In this document: one piece after another, positions 36,056-50,513 of the stretch
Layout: every line of letters begins with the position of its first letter
Position numbering within the stretch: the first letter of the stretch is position 1
Assembly (NCBI RefSeq): GCF_037038585.1
Contig: NC_092520.1
Span: 145,823,104 to 145,887,103 of the forward strand
Source of the DNA: Patagioenas fasciata
Lineage: Eukaryota > Chordata > Aves > Columbiformes > Columbidae
DNA length: 64,000 nucleotides
Direction: 5' to 3'
Position numbers and translations under genes: made by a program
The notes under the pieces: generated by a model
What the model saw: the letters and a program-made list of their open reading frames with translations, nothing else
Told to the model about the DNA's origin: nothing
The model's database searches: none

Positions 36056-36142
36056 GAAAAAATAAAAATAAAATAATAAAAAAAAAAAAAAAGGAAAACA
36101 AATCCAACTAACCAAAAAAAAACAACAAACAGAACCAAACAC
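36056..36142. repeat. A-rich low-complexity block
   Basis: About 85 bp made almost entirely of A, with scattered T, C and G, including a run of 14 A. No retrocopy body was recognised upstream, so it is left as low-complexity sequence. Confidence 0.8.
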
Positions 36143-39100
36143 CATTTTATGTTCTGAATCTATGAGTCATTTTGGAGAAGCCTAGATTTAAGCTCTTGAC
36201 TTTAGCTGATTCCGGGAACAACGCTCCAGTAACTAAAACAAACAAAACCTCACTTAACATGTGGTCATGTACCATAAAAAATAATGATATGTAGAAATAA
36301 TGCTCTGAGTAGATGTGGATTTCCTTCCTATGGTTGGTATTGCTATAGCAACACTTCCCTCCAGATCATGACTGTCATTACAAAAGTTGCCATTGATCTT
36401 ATATGTGGTAGATTATATCTGTATTCATCTAGAAACTGAACATGCTAATGTAAAATGGAATAAATATTTGCTTTTTGTGTTCATCCCCCCTTGATTTTTT
36501 TCATTTCAACAAAATAGTTTTGTTTTTAGGAAATTTCCTTTATCAGTTTTTCAGGAAGTTATTGGTAGATATGAACAGTATTTTTCACTCTCAGAGTTTA
36601 ATACATTTGTTACAGCTTAATTTAAGCATTGGCATTTGCTACAGCAGTTTTACTGGAAAGATTTCTGGTAGGAATGTCTCTGCTTTTGTTGTATGAATTT
36701 TCACAAGAGGATAATCAAGACCTAGTCTAGATCTCTGAGGAGGCAAATCTGGAGAAAAAAAAAAAAAAAAGGAAATAGTTTATATGCGGAATATCTTGAA
36801 AATAGATTTCAAAGAGAATATGTTCCTGACAAACATTTATTGTGTAAACTTGAATCTCATTATTCATGTAATGGGGGAATGTGTATATTCATATTTGTTT
36901 CCAATCCAGCAGCAAAAGTAGCAACCAGGGAGTAAGCATATACACAAGATTCATCTAAATAGAGAGTGTAGGAAGCAAATTGCCACCATTAGATTTGTTC
37001 TGGTGATCTTCACCAGGGCTTCCAGATGTATGACTGAGACCTTGGTGGTGAGAACTTTACTGAGAAATACCAGTTTTCTTGTGAGCTTCAGTATTGCACA
37101 GGCAACACCAGTAGTGCAGTGAAATAATCCTCTGAGCAGAATGCCTTACTCAACTTGCAGTTCCAGGTGCCCCATGCCACAGCGGTGTGCTGGCTCCCCT
37201 AATTGCCAGTTTATTGCAGTGCCATCCTGATGCATCTCTTCAACCCATGGGGCCAGCACTGGCCCAAAAGCTGTTCAGCAGCTTTTCCCTGCAGTCTGAG
37301 TCAAGAGCTTTCTGCCAGCTGGGGAGTTTCTGGACTAAGAGGCATGAGAACCAAGGGCATGGGGGGCAAAATGCAAGAGATCTCCAATTGTTTTGTATAG
37401 ATCCACTAGCTCAATGTTGTCAGCCTTTAGTAGCCACTATTAAGTTCAACTAGCAAAATACAGGCTCTCATGTGCTCTGGGTCCTGGGGCTGTAATAGCT
37501 CAATCATGGTGCGGCTTGGATCTTTATCTGGTCTGGCACTATATCTAGGCAGGAGTTTTTTGAGCAGCTCAGTCACCTCAGCAAGCAGCAAACTGTGTTT
37601 GGCTGAGTTTGTTAATTCATCTGTGTTGCGTCTCCTGCTTTCGGGTTGACTCTGCACTGTTGTCCCTAATATGCCTTTTACCTATTGTCTGCCTGAATGT
37701 GAACTGTATTTGACCTGAGTCAACAAATCTGAATGTGGTTGTTAGACCACATGTATAAACCCCTAAGGCCCTAGAAATTAGCATATATAAACCTAATTCT
37801 GATTAAACACCCTTATGAAATGAACTTAAAAAAAAAAAAAGAAGTGACAGCAGCTAAGGTAGGAGTGCAATAACAGGTAATTACAATTTAACCCAAAAGC
37901 TGAGGGGTCATTGTTATGAAAATAAATGTGTAAATCTGTTTGAGGCTTTGTAGTTCTCTTTTGAATTCCTTGGATATGATCTCCTATTTCTCCAAACCTC
38001 TGAGTGGCCCAGCTGATAAATCCCACCAGGGTTTGCAGTAACAAATGGTAGGCACGTAGCTTCAAAATAAATCATAATGCTACCTGGATTTCTTGCTCCT
38101 GTTCTCTTGTAATATATGACTTGTTTGGGGCTGTTTTAAATTCCACTTTGTGCTTAGAATTTGGACTGTATTTTACTTGAAAGATTCAAGGCTCTCAAGC
38201 TGGGACACAGGTACAGTTTACTGAAGGATCTTTGTCTCCGTAGTATAGGCAAGAAGAATTGTTTCTGGCCCCCTTGTATAACACCAGAGGAACACCTAGT
38301 ACGATCCCACCCCTTCTCTTTCTCGTCAATGAGTTACTGAGAAAAAACTTTTCTAAACCTCAGGCTGTAACTTAGTTGCTCCTCTCCTGAAATTGCTTCT
38401 GCAGAAGGGCCCCAGTAACACCCTCGTCTCCATGTGCTTGGTCTCCTAGATCATGAGGAAAAAAGAGACTGTTGTTATTCCACAAAAACATGTAGAATAG
38501 AAGTAAAATTGCTTGTGTTTCTGGAGGAAAGGAGAGGGAGTGCCACATATGGCTGATGGTTTATCATGATATTTCACGGGTGTTTTTTGGAACCTGTAAA
38601 TGTTTAAAACAAAGCCGGTTGCTGTGTGAGTAGTAGCAGCACCACATGGCCATCTGAGAGTAATCAGAACCAGAAAAACACCAATGCCTCCAAATCTTGT
38701 AGTGAAGCTGGTTACAAGCTAGTTATCACAGGAGTCATCATGGACTTTATACATACAAAGTGGACAGTCAGCTGCATATTTGGAACACTGTTCATAATGG
38801 AAATTTTTTGTAAATACCAGCATGGGATTATAAAGTATAATGTGGCAAAATTTGTAGGCAAATTTGTAGGCAAAACTTTTTATGTGCAAAACGTACCTAA
38901 AAGTGGGTCCCAAAGGCAGTGAACCACTTACCACACAGGTCTGTGAAGTCTCGTGCATCCCATGTTAAGAGTCATTCCATTGGTCTTTCTTCCTCAAAAT
39001 TCCATCTTTGTGGATGGCCTCTCCCCAGCTTCAGGCTACACCTGATGGCGAGAGTTGGTGCAGTTGGAGACACATCATTAGGCTGGACTGTGCTGCAAGC

Positions 39101-41457
39101 CAAGTTTTGCCTCCCAGCAAAGCCTACCTGAGTGATGTTGGACATTGAATGCTTGCTTTCTTCATGATCTGAAAACTTAACATATGCATCACAGGACCCT
39201 GATGTATCACATCTTTTCTCTATGCTAGTGTCTGTCTTTCACACTGATGTTGGAATAATCTGGATCATGTTATGTAATATTTTATTATTTTTAGGAGTAA
39301 TAAATTAGATCTGTAGTGAAATTTCAGCAGACATATGTCTTTTTTTGGTGACTGAAGATTTCTGGTTCACTTTTTTCATGTATTTAAAAAAAGTGTTAAG
39401 GAAACGACAGTTGCAGAGAGCTTGATAACCAGGCTACAGAAATCTCTGTTGTGCCAAAATGGAGGATGTTTTAGGGAAACAAATAAGTATCAATGTTTGT
39501 TCTGGTTTCCTACTAGAGAACACAGTATTTCTAGCTTAAATATCATGACTGTGGCAACATCCTTTCTAAGCCCTTAGCTCACACTTCAAAAGACAGGGCT
39601 GTATATGTAGCTTTTGCTCTGCTCACCACATTTCTTGGTCATGAATTCTGACCTTGTCAAGTGGATTGTTTTCATAACTGCTAAGCAACAGCAAAAGCCC
39701 AAACCACAAAGCATTAGTAGACCAGCAAGCTAAATTTCCGCTGCCTCCTACCATGAAATGGAGTCAAGCTGTATGTTGCAAGTGCAGTGAACTGTAGAAA
39801 CACAATTTGGCAAAGTTTGAAGACAAAACTTTGCTTGCTTCTTTTTATTGGAGTCTACTGTCTCATTAAATCTCATAATTGTGAAGGCAGACGGCTTTTT
39901 TTATGACCCAGAATAATTCAAAACCTCAGTAAAAAGGGAGTGTGCTGTTGTACCTGTCAGTTAAACGGATACATTCAATACATCAAAACTGCTTTGCATT
40001 TCCTCCAAATACCAGTAGGTAATAGTTCCCATATGCTGCAAACTCGAAGGAAAATGCGTTACAATGCTGAATGCAACTTTTTGAAGAGAATCAAGTCAGT
40101 GGTTTTCATTCAGGTATGAAATTTGTCAACTGTAGTAGTTTAGAGTTTTTTAAAGTTGTTGAAAATGCTTCATTTTCTAGCTTAAAGAAGCGTATCGAGT
40201 GCTGTGTAAATACAACTGGGTAGTAAACTGTCACTTTTCTTTTTTTGTCTAATGAAGCCTGTAAACTAAGCAGATGAGTTGGGAGAACATAACCTTGGAT
40301 CCCTTCCCTGTGCCTGACTCATAGACACTTTGAGCTTCGGGGTGATTCTCCTTGGATTCTGCTGTCCTCAAGGGGTCTCAGTTTTGCCAGGCTTGGCTAT
40401 TCAGGAAACTTAAGTCATATCTTCAAAAACCATGAGAAAGTACTGAATAAGAAAACAATAGGACAAACGAGCAAATCTGTTTGAATTAATGATCTTTACT
40501 CTTATCTTGCTGCAGTAATTGAGGCTACAAAAGCAGAATTCATATGTAATCAGGGAGTCCAGGAACTGGCTATTCAACAAATACACTACTGCAAGGATTG
40601 TTCTGGTATTGCTAAGGACAGGAACACCATAATTTGAGCACAGTCTGTATGTAACAGATACTTAACTATAACTAAAACTAATCTATCTTGTGTTGGATGA
40701 TGTCTGCTGGTTTTTGAATACTGTGCCACTTTCTCCATGCATAAGGTATCAGTTCATTTCACTTATAATCAAGGCAAAGTTTGGTTTTTTTATTTAGTTG
40801 AGGGAAGAAGCCACTGAAATCACATAACAATTAATTTATTGAAAAAATTGTCAGGTGATGGGTACAAAACATGCCAGAAAATGTAGCTTATTTTGTCTTC
40901 TTGGTGCAAAATAAAATCAAAGCTGGCCCAAGAAGATCATGACATGGAACAGTTGAACTCTGTATAGTTTTCATTTTGACCTGTTTGGTTTATATTGTTT
41001 AAGGAAACTTAAGCACCTTGTTTCCTTTTAGCACAATGTGCTTCGCCTTGTTGCTGTTAGCTCAAAGCTAAGACTATAGATAGCACTGAATTTTTGTCAG
41101 TATGCAGCCAAATACTCTTTTGCACCCTAGACTTTGGTTTCTTATATGTTACAAGTAGAAGGGAATGAGAGATGTTATTTTTGCCAACTGGTTCACACAT
41201 GAACAAGAATTTTAACTTATCACTCTTCTCACAACCACTTGTTTTCCTCGGTTTTCATTTTGAACTTGTCTCTTTCATGTTGCCACAGATGGAAAGTGAA
41301 ATTGAACAGGTTTTACTCAGGCTCACGTGACAATAATTATCTGTACACTTCAGGTTAAAGATATATAGGTTTAAACACCTTTTAGCAAATTTGGTCTGGT
41401 TAGTTAGTCTTTCAAACCAGATTAACTTTATGTGGCTTTGAATGTGTAATTATAGGC

Positions 41458-41467
41458 ATTGCGCAAT
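41458..41467. promoter_or_regulatory. Perfect C/EBP-type palindrome
   Basis: ATTGCGCAAT is the ideal palindromic C/EBP (bZIP) binding sequence. It lies in a block rich in TAATTA-like homeodomain cores (41440-41520), the composition seen in many vertebrate enhancers. Binding is not shown. Confidence 0.3.
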
Positions 41468-44400
41468 TTTATTTTCTCATAAACACTGTTTAGCTGTCAC
41501 TGATTTAATTTTAATTAAACTTACAGCTTCTAGGATCATGTGTTTCAACTTGAACTTTAAAGTTAAGATCTAGCAATTCCATATATAAACATCTCCTGAG
41601 GGATTTGTTTTGTTGATTTTTGGTTTTGTTTTGTTTTTCTTTTTTGAAAAGGGAATGTTTATTGTCTCTGTTCCAAGAACTTCCATGTCTAATATGTAGT
41701 GTTTTGATTTACAAAACAATTTATTTGCATTTTCTCTTTCATTAAAAACATCATTGAGTATAGTAATTTTTAGTTGCAAATTTGTATTGGCGTGTAGTGT
41801 TGTTATCCTTGTTTTGACTATTTGCCACAGCCTAAGTGAAATGAAATGTTTTTCTATCTGATAAGTTTCCTCTGCTAGAAAGTAGGTATGGGTTCATCAA
41901 TGTGAAAAGAAAGGACTAAAGGGGCCAATGCACAACAAACACCCATTTAGAATATAAACATTGTTATTTTCATGCAAACTTGTGCAGGTACCTGTGGTCT
42001 ATATCTGATTGCAAAGTGCAAAGATGCTGAAGTTCATTCAAGGTGTGACTTGCGGGAGTTAAAGACAAGGACTATATTTCATTTATTAATATTCTATGAT
42101 TAAGCATCTTGGGCTTTTGAATATCCCGTGTCTTCTGTCGACACCTGTGATTCATATAGAGGTACGGTCTTGTAGTCTAAACAGGTACATGTAGTTCTAA
42201 TTCTCTTTGAAGTTATAACCTTTCAGAACCTTATAATGTGTTTCCGTTTGAAAGATGTGCTTCGGATACTGTTCTGAACAGGAATACGTTTCAAAATAAT
42301 GGATTTAATGAGGTCATCTTGACTTATCCCTTGCTATGTTAAGGCACATATTATGTCCTTGTAATTCTCTTACTAGCTCATTCATTCTCAAAGTCTAACA
42401 ATATTTTTTAATATATGCGGTCAATGAAATTAAACCGATTTGTAGTCTGTGAAATGTAGTCAAGTGAAGAGAAAGTATATGTCAAAAAGGAATGTTATGA
42501 AATGTCTCTAATTGTTTTGAAGAGGTTTCCTAACAACAGAGTCTTTTCTGTAATTTTTTTTTTTTTAACTCTTTATGGTCATAGTAAGCTTAAAAATTTC
42601 AGATGTAAGAAAATCAAGCGAATTATTTCATTTAAGATAAGTTACTGCAGAAAATAACATTTGAAGCTGTGTATAATGTCACCTGTCTTAAAGGCGATCG
42701 GCAGTCTGCTCAAAAATAAATCAAAGACATCTATTTGTAGGAGAAGGAAGGTAGTACCAAGCTGGCTGAGAGATGCTATGATTTTGGTACAGCAGTTGAA
42801 CCTGTGGGAATTCAGTACTACCCTAACCGTAGACTACCAGAACCTGTTTCAACAGACGTAGGGCTTTCTCCCCACAGGAATTGCCTTTTGTTTTTGTAGT
42901 TGTCGTTTTTTGTTTTCTTATGTTTTGCTTGTGTGACCTGTTATTAGTGCTAAGCTTGGAAGTTGAAGATGAACTTGGAAACATCCTTGCACTTCATGCC
43001 TCAAGACCTTCGTCAGCCTCCCTGAGATAAGCTTGCTGCTGTTTACCCTTGGCTTCTGCTGCATTCTTCCAGCTGAAACAGAGTTAACCTCATAATGAGG
43101 ATTTTCTGGTTAGGTTCAGTTTTACTCTAGTAGTGGCATGCTGCTACATAATTTACGGACTATAGCATGCTTGAATTCCTTACACTGCTTGATTTGTTAA
43201 CCTTGGGAAGTTTGGAAAACTTCTCAAAAAGTTACTTTAGAGGAAATACTTATGCATAATTTCTTGTCTTTTAATTGCTGTCAACAGTGTACCTAAATAA
43301 AACCATAAACCAAAAGCTGTGGTCACTCCAGGAAGAGCAATGTACACTGTGCCCTGAAATTCAGAAAACCACTTCATTAATTACAAAATTATGTGTCTTG
43401 GGTGAGTCTCTGGTGGACCATAGAGACTGGTTCCTTGAATTGTGGCAGCACTAATTGCCACTCACTGTCCTTGCTATTATAATTTGCAATTAAGCCTAGT
43501 TTCAGATGTGGTTTGCTTTGGAGTTGTTCTTACTTGCCAAGCAGTGCATTAAAGCCAAACCACTTTTATCCTGAACTTTTACACATGCATGCAAAGCATG
43601 CTTCAGGGTGTTCTGAGCCAAACAAATGCTTGACAACAGAGAGGAATTCTGCACTGTACTTGTTGAGTTAGTAAACCTTGGGTACCACAGGCAATGTTGT
43701 GGAACAGGTGTTAAAAGCAACCAGCTTCCACTGAGTGCTTCCCTCCAAGGCAAAAGTGAAGGAACTGCAAGAAGATGCCTTCCAGTTGATCAAAGCCCTA
43801 AAAATCCTACTGGAGTCTGAGTTGCTCTTCTCCTAGGTCACTGCAGGTCTTTATAGCCATTTCTGGATACAGCTCTGAGACAAGAGGGGAAATGGAAGGG
43901 TTAAGAGCATCGGTTGTGCCTCCTGTTGGCAGTATCTTCTGTCACCAAGTGCTGGAGGCTGAGGCTCAGCCAAAAGTGGTTGGCAGGAAGCAGAGCACAC
44001 TCGGAGGAGCTGCCAGTGCCAAAGAATGATTTTTTCTTTTGAGCTTTGGCTAGAAATGCGATTATGGGAGGGCAGTTCTGCTGATATGGCGAATACCAAA
44101 CTGCTATTCCAAGCTGAACAACTGATATAAATTGAAGATGAGAGCACAGTGCTTTGCAAAATCCATGTGCTTAGCTCTCAAAGCTGTTTTTGAGAAGATA
44201 AGAAAACAGAGAGAGACTGAAGATGCCATTTCCACTAAGCTTTATGTCTGTTTCTTTCAGAATTAAAACTTCACTAGGCTGTAAAAGACCCACAAGACCT
44301 GGTAAAAGTAAATTTGGAAATTGTAAAGAGCAGCACCCTCTGCATAATTCCTGAGTTTACCGTAGCTAAAACCTAATAATGTTATGGAACATAGTCATCT

Positions 44401-45744
44401 CTTTTGCAGGCTTCCTTTCAGACAACTGAACAGTTTTTTACAGCTGCTTTTAAAAATTAATTTCAGAAGTTGGACTCTGAATAGAGATAGAAAAGTTAGG
44501 ATTTTGTATTGTACTAGTTCTAAGTGGAACTATGTAGAAAATTTCCTTAGGAAGGTCAGTTTTCAGTCTGGCTTGAAGAAAATACAGTAACTTGGTTTGT
44601 CATGCTGTCTTTCTGATATTTAACTCTGAACAGTTTCTGAAATTATAAACATCAGATGATTCCTTGTCATACATTTCATTTGACCAAGACCCATTTCCCC
44701 ATGAGTGCCAGGGAAGTATTAGTATTAATGATTATTGGAATTAGGGAGAAATGTACCACTTAACCACGGTGCAAGCACGACTCTGTATTCAAGCTCTTAC
44801 TACTTTTGTGTGTTCTTTAACAACGATCATGATATTTGGGGCATACTGCTTTGTCTCTATTTTTTAAAAATCCTGATAAAACTTTAGTTGTCTCATTATT
44901 CTCCCACACATTTGACTCTCCAGCAGGTCTCAGGGATGGAAATGTACTTGCTAAAACGTCAAAGGTGAATAAGCTAGGAAGAGTATAGGCAAATTTTTTC
45001 ACTTGGGAATGCTGCCATATTTGTTACACATCTTGTGTTTCCTGAGATCTTTTTATTTATTAAGGGATTTTGTTTTGTACTGGTGAACCTAAGAGATCAT
45101 CAACAAGAATGTCCTGTTTTACTGGCTTTTGAAGAATTTTCACGATGGAAAGAAGGAAGGAAGAGAAGGAATATTTTAGTTTTTTTTTTGGCCCCAAGCA
45201 TTATGGAGTACATTGACTCAGCTTTTGCCCAACATGGTATTTTACCATTCTGGGGAAAAGCTGTAGTTCTTCATGTGTATGCAGCATCCTAGAATGACAG
45301 GCTCAACATAAGCAAACTGCATGTGACAATGGGCACACCATGGGAACATCATCTTTTGTCTCGGCAGTGGCCTCCCTCTCAGAGATCCTGAAATAATAAC
45401 TTTTTTTTTTTTTTTTTTAAATCTTGGACTCTCATTTTATTTTATATTTCTCTCTAAACTGTGTATCTACCAAAATAATAAAATTAGAATATTTTCATTT
45501 GTATTTATTAATAAATTCTGCCACAAAAACTTCAGGAGGTTTATGTTTAGATAGATTATATAAGAGTGATAACATGAGAACAATCCTGAATTACAGCATC
45601 AAACCTAAGGGCAAAGACATGGGAAGTTGAAATCAGTGCCAAGACTTGTCATCTACTCAATTTGCTGAGCTTTTTAGGTGTTTCGTGTTGCCCCAAGCTA
45701 GGATGACACAGAAAAGAGCAGAAGGTACCAGCACTTATAAAATC

Positions 45745-45779
45745 TTCAGATTGGTACCTGATGTTCAGATTGGTACCTC
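45745..45779. repeat. Tandem duplication, 19-bp unit
   Basis: 'ttcagattggtacctgatg' is followed directly by a second copy of its first 15 bases (ttcagattggtacct), a small replication-slippage type duplication. Confidence 0.8.
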
Positions 45780-48700
45780 TCCCTGCCTTCCAATCTCAAC
45801 ACCTAGTGTGGTACATAGTATGAACCCACTTCTTTCCCAAGCAATAAATTTATCAAATTGGCACAAGCAGTGTTTCTGAAACTGTTTGGATTTGTGAAAA
45901 TTAAAACATTCACATCTCTACATATTCTTTCTACCTCTAGATTTTGGTAGCAATTCATAGACCTCCTTAGTTGTCTTTGGCCACAGTCTAGGCCATTTGG
46001 TTCAGTGGCAGAAAACCAGGAAAGAGATATCATGGAAGAAGACTGTTTGTTGCCTGTTAATTTGATAGTGTCCAGCTGAGAACGTCTTTATTGTAAGATG
46101 TAGAAAGAGTGATTTCCAGCAGAGAAGACTGAGCAGCTGCTTCTTTCCTGACTTGTCCTTCAGAGCCACTGGTTTCACAGATCAACGGCTGTTACCTAGA
46201 ATTTTATTATCACTGATGTGCACGTAACAAATGTAGTTGCTGGAGACGGTAAGAAATCAACAGTTTCAGTCACCTATCTCCTCACCAGCTGGGGGGCAAA
46301 AAGAGTGACTGCTTCTTTAAACTTGAGAGTTAAGCTTCAGAAAGTTACTTTCCATTGTAGTTGGAGTACCTCTATGAAAGAGGAAACCTAAAAAGCAGCC
46401 AAACAGGGACAGCTGGAGGCATTAGTTGAATGATGTTTTAAGACAGTTTCATAGAAATACCATAGAAGAGTGGGAGGCTTAATTAGAAGTTGATAATAAG
46501 TTGTAAATCTTTCTTAAAAAGAACTCTTAATGTGATCTCCTAATTCTGCCTGTCCAGGTACAAGGAGTTTTGTGGTATGCGAGAAATGGAAGGAATAGTG
46601 CTGTGATTGGCTTTTCGTGTAATGCCATATTTTTCACAAATCAGATGTACAGAAAGCTTTTCCTTTGCTTCCGTCTCCCTCTCAATGTCTTAAAACAAGT
46701 GGAAGTGTGTGTATTGTAAATTTACATCTTGTGGCTCTTTTTTAAAAAAATTGAATAGCAGGTATTAAGCAGATTTTTCATTTCTGTTCATGTTTCCCTG
46801 ATAGCAAATGATGATTACAAATATATAATATTTACAGTTATGATAGTTTTTTCCAGGTAGCTAGTATAAAAGCTCATGCAATACTATGTCACACTGGGTA
46901 TATGAAATAGGTACACACAATTATTTGCAAAAGCTGCGACACAGAGATCATTGTTCTTACTGTAAGATGTTAAGTAGAGCTAAATAGAATATATTTTATG
47001 ATTCTGTTCTAGTCTATTCTATATTTCTTTCAAGGTATGCATGCTTTCAGTGTCAAAACGTTCTTCCAGCTACTGCTTTAAACAGTCCAGCTCTTCTGGT
47101 CAAGAACTGTCTTCTTGCTTTATGTTGATTCAGTCTTAAGTGATGGGTTCTAGGCTCATGGCTACAGTTTAGCAAGGCTAAAATTTAGCAAGGGTTTTTT
47201 AATCAGCTTTCTGCACCAAGCAAATAAACTTTCCAGAGCAGGTTAAGAGAATGAATAACACTGTTCCTTTGGAGAAAAAAGAGGTTTAATTTTTTAAATT
47301 TGTGTGGATTCTTAGCTGGGCTGAGAACTGTACCTTTTCACCGTGGAAGGGATAGTTTCACTCCTGTAAATGTGTCTATAAAGAAATCACAGTCCTAAAT
47401 CATCTGGTTCATAGTTATCTACATTTGTTACGTACTGAAGCAACAATGTACACAGAATACCATACTGTTACAAAGCAAGTTTCTTAAATCACCAAAAAAA
47501 AATTATTGGCACCAAAGTTGGAGTTGTAAGTTGTTTCTCTTTCCTCCAAGAAAAGGCTACATGTTAAAGGCCTTCCTTTGGAAAAAGTACATTTATGGTT
47601 AATGAACACTATGTGCTCTTAGCCATTGTATCTTTCCATTGTTTTCTTTGTCCTTTTTTTGTAAAATGCTGGTAGATATGTGTTTGTATAAAGGCTCTGA
47701 CTGCCAACTATTTTTCTTCTACCTTTCCCAACTGATCAATCTACTAGTAAGGCTTTAATTAAGAATTAAGTTGCAGAGGGTGTAAAGTGGGAGGGACTAT
47801 CCATCATCTATCAGAAATCTATAGTATATTCTTCCACCAACTTTTTTCTCCTGATGTCAGACCACAGCAATTAAGTAATAAACCTTCATCTTGTCATCCT
47901 CCACCCTCCCCTATGCGTCCCTATCTGTCATGCAAGGCCTTATTGCTCTATCTCTTTATCAACCCATATAATGACACCTATTATATCAGCCTCAAAATGT
48001 TAATCTGCAGATTTGATACTATCACACTGGTTGCTTGCATCTTTCCTTGGCCTGCTGCCTTCCTTTTGCAAACTGTATGACATGGTGTCACGCTTCAGTA
48101 CAGAGGCATGCTAGTGTAGATGATGTTAATAGCTGTGCCTTGAGGCAAGAGCTTCAAGGCAGCTCTTGAAACAGCAACCACCAGCCTTATATGATGCAAT
48201 GGTTTGTTATCCTGCTTTTCCACAAAGGGACAAAGTGATATAGAGGACATAGAGGTCACTTGCTAGGAAACACCTGCTCATCATTGCTTCCCAGCAAGAC
48301 AAGTCTATAAAAAAACCTACCTTACGAAGACATTGACGTGTGGATTCAGTCCATCCATCTTGGGATTGCCTGGAGAAAAGTTGCTTTTCCATCTGTCCAC
48401 TTTTGGTGGGTGCATCAGCATACATCCATGATAAGGTGAAGTTCCTAACATAATTTGGGGCACTTGTGAACCTCTGGAAGGTGTAACAAATACTGTAAGA
48501 TACGTACAGATAAGACAAGTTTTATATACTTTATATATACAGTGAGGTCTGAATATCTGTGCCTCACTAGTATTTTTTCAGGGCAGTATCACAAACATTC
48601 TCTTACTCCATGTTTCCACATGTGACATGAAGGATTCAATGTGGTCTGGTATTTTTCCACCAGCTGTGTTTCAGGCATGATGACGTGGTAAAGCAATGCA

Positions 48701-50513
48701 ACTAGGGAACCTGCTTCCAGCATTTTCTTCTTTCTGCAGCCTCCTGTGATCATGCTTCTCCTGGTACCTTATCTAGGTTGTGGAGACCTGTATGTCAAGT
48801 GAGGAAAACATTGTTGGAAGACCTGTATTCTGATGGTCTGTAGCCAGCCAACCACTTTGCTCAGCAGGTGCTTCCCAGATGGTGGATATGGCAGTTGGGA
48901 GTGGGTACTTTGTATTTCAACAATCTTCTTGTCAGTGAAAGAGACACTGAAAATCAGTTTCTCCTGTGGTGTGCTAAGGCACAGGCAGTGGTGTAAAAGT
49001 AAAATGAGTGGTGGGTACCTGTAATGGTTTATCTTGCTTCAGTGGACATGATTCTCATCTTTCTTTTGTCTTATTACTTGAGAAAACTGTTTATGTTCCA
49101 TAGCCAACTGCTTCAGTTTCTATCCCTTTATATTTTTCTTCTATCTGCTCTGTCCATCCTTTTTGCATTTACCTGGCAAGATTGCCATCACTGTCATTTC
49201 TTTGCTGAAGGCCTTGAGACTGCTGCCTTGGCTAATGAAGCCTGACAAACATGGCCAAGACCACTGGGAGCTTCTCAGGTGGCTATGCACTGGGCTTCCC
49301 CACCTCCCTGCTTTTGGGAAGTGTTGGCACATGGTCAACAGAGGTCCTTCTGAATGGGAATCTGCTGCACACCATACTGGGAGCATCCTCATGCTGCATG
49401 AGTGAGGCTGTCTTTGCCCAGAGAGATTACCTAGTCTGTGCAACAATACCCATACAAATAAAGTAATCTAAGCAGTTACTCCTGGCATATTGTTAGAGGG
49501 GCTGGGTGATGAGTGAGGGTGTAAAAATATTGCCAGCGAAGTTGTGTGCAAGTGGTGCCAATTTGGTCACTATGTAAATACATGCTGGAGGATCCTAAAA
49601 CTGTGTGTGTTTGGTGAATGTTCTCTTTATAGATCAGTCATTTCAGAGATGATCAGCAGTCAGGAATGCTAAGAAGGAAATATTTTGGATATTAGATAAC
49701 TGAACACAAGGTGTAACAGACAAGGAAGGTTCAGGTGAGTTCATCACGGCTTTCACTTCAGATCAACAAAGCATGCAGCTGGTTGTACGGGAACAGAAAA
49801 ATCGCATAGCTACCCATGCAACACAAGATAGAGTGCACTGATGCCCTTTTAATAATATTTAAAGATAACATCCTTGGAGTCAAGACTAGCAGAGCTGTAC
49901 TTTATACAAAATGTTGCATCTTTAGAGTCTCCACAATGTTAGACTATAGTTGAAGGTACATATATATTAATAGTATAAGCCTAATACTTCAAGAAGCTAA
50001 AAGAGCAGAAGCAACAGTATAAAGTTTGTAAATTCTCTGTTGGCTAAAGGAATGTTTCATTAACACAGGAGATACAGAAAGGGAGAATCTCAGCTCTTAA
50101 TAGCATTTTTCAGAGATTGCAGCTTATTATAGCATATCTATTAAATGTCCTTCACCTTTTTACACCATGATACACCGGCAAATAACAAAAGCCCGGAGAT
50201 AATGAAGAGGCTGCATTGCTATGTGGATGGGCTGGGAGAAGCCAGAACCCAAGCACTTCTTCTATGTTTTGATTTTTCACAGCCACCTGGGGAGGACAAG
50301 GGAACGCGTTGCAACTCGGATGCTGATGGCTGTGGTGCAGGATGGAAATGTTTCCATCCCTCCTTTTGGGCCAGCACTCGCAGTTCCAGTCCTCATAATG
50401 CCTATGTGTACAGGTGGGGCAAAACAAAAAGGAGCTACTTCTACATGGCCTCTTGTTCTTTTCCTTTGTTAAACAAGCATTAGACATGGTGGTTTTTTAC
50501 AATTTTTGAAACA

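Larger units (their letters stand above)
35032..50513. other. Long unique non-coding stretch
   Basis: No gene or clear interspersed repeat in about 15.5 kb. Minor content: an A-rich low-complexity block (36056-36142), A16 (36755-36770), T18 (45401-45418), and small tandem repeats near 38846-38873 (13-bp unit) and 45745-45779 (19-bp unit). There is a perfect C/EBP-type palindrome at 41458-41467. Two neighbouring minus-strand frames at 37427-37657 and 37826-38065 look slightly protein-like but match nothing I know. The patches 37140-37460 and 50200-50460 are less AT-rich and therefore open in several frames. Confidence 0.6.

Noticed and set aside
42280-42312. Possible fourth Tc1/mariner-like terminus (GTTTCAAAATAATGGATT)
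   Set aside because: It resembles the inverted repeat over about 20 bases, but it lacks the CAGGGTG start, a TA flank and a matching right end. Probably chance.
46990-47025. CR1-tip-like 'ttttatgattctgttct'
   Set aside because: Only the last dozen bases resemble CR1 and the sequence upstream does not. Too short to call. The same holds for 'tattctatgatt' near 42091.
49251-49466. 71-codon plus-strand frame ending at an AATAAA
   Set aside because: The hexamer overlap is suggestive, but there is no recognisable protein and the adjoining frames are open too. Probably coincidence.
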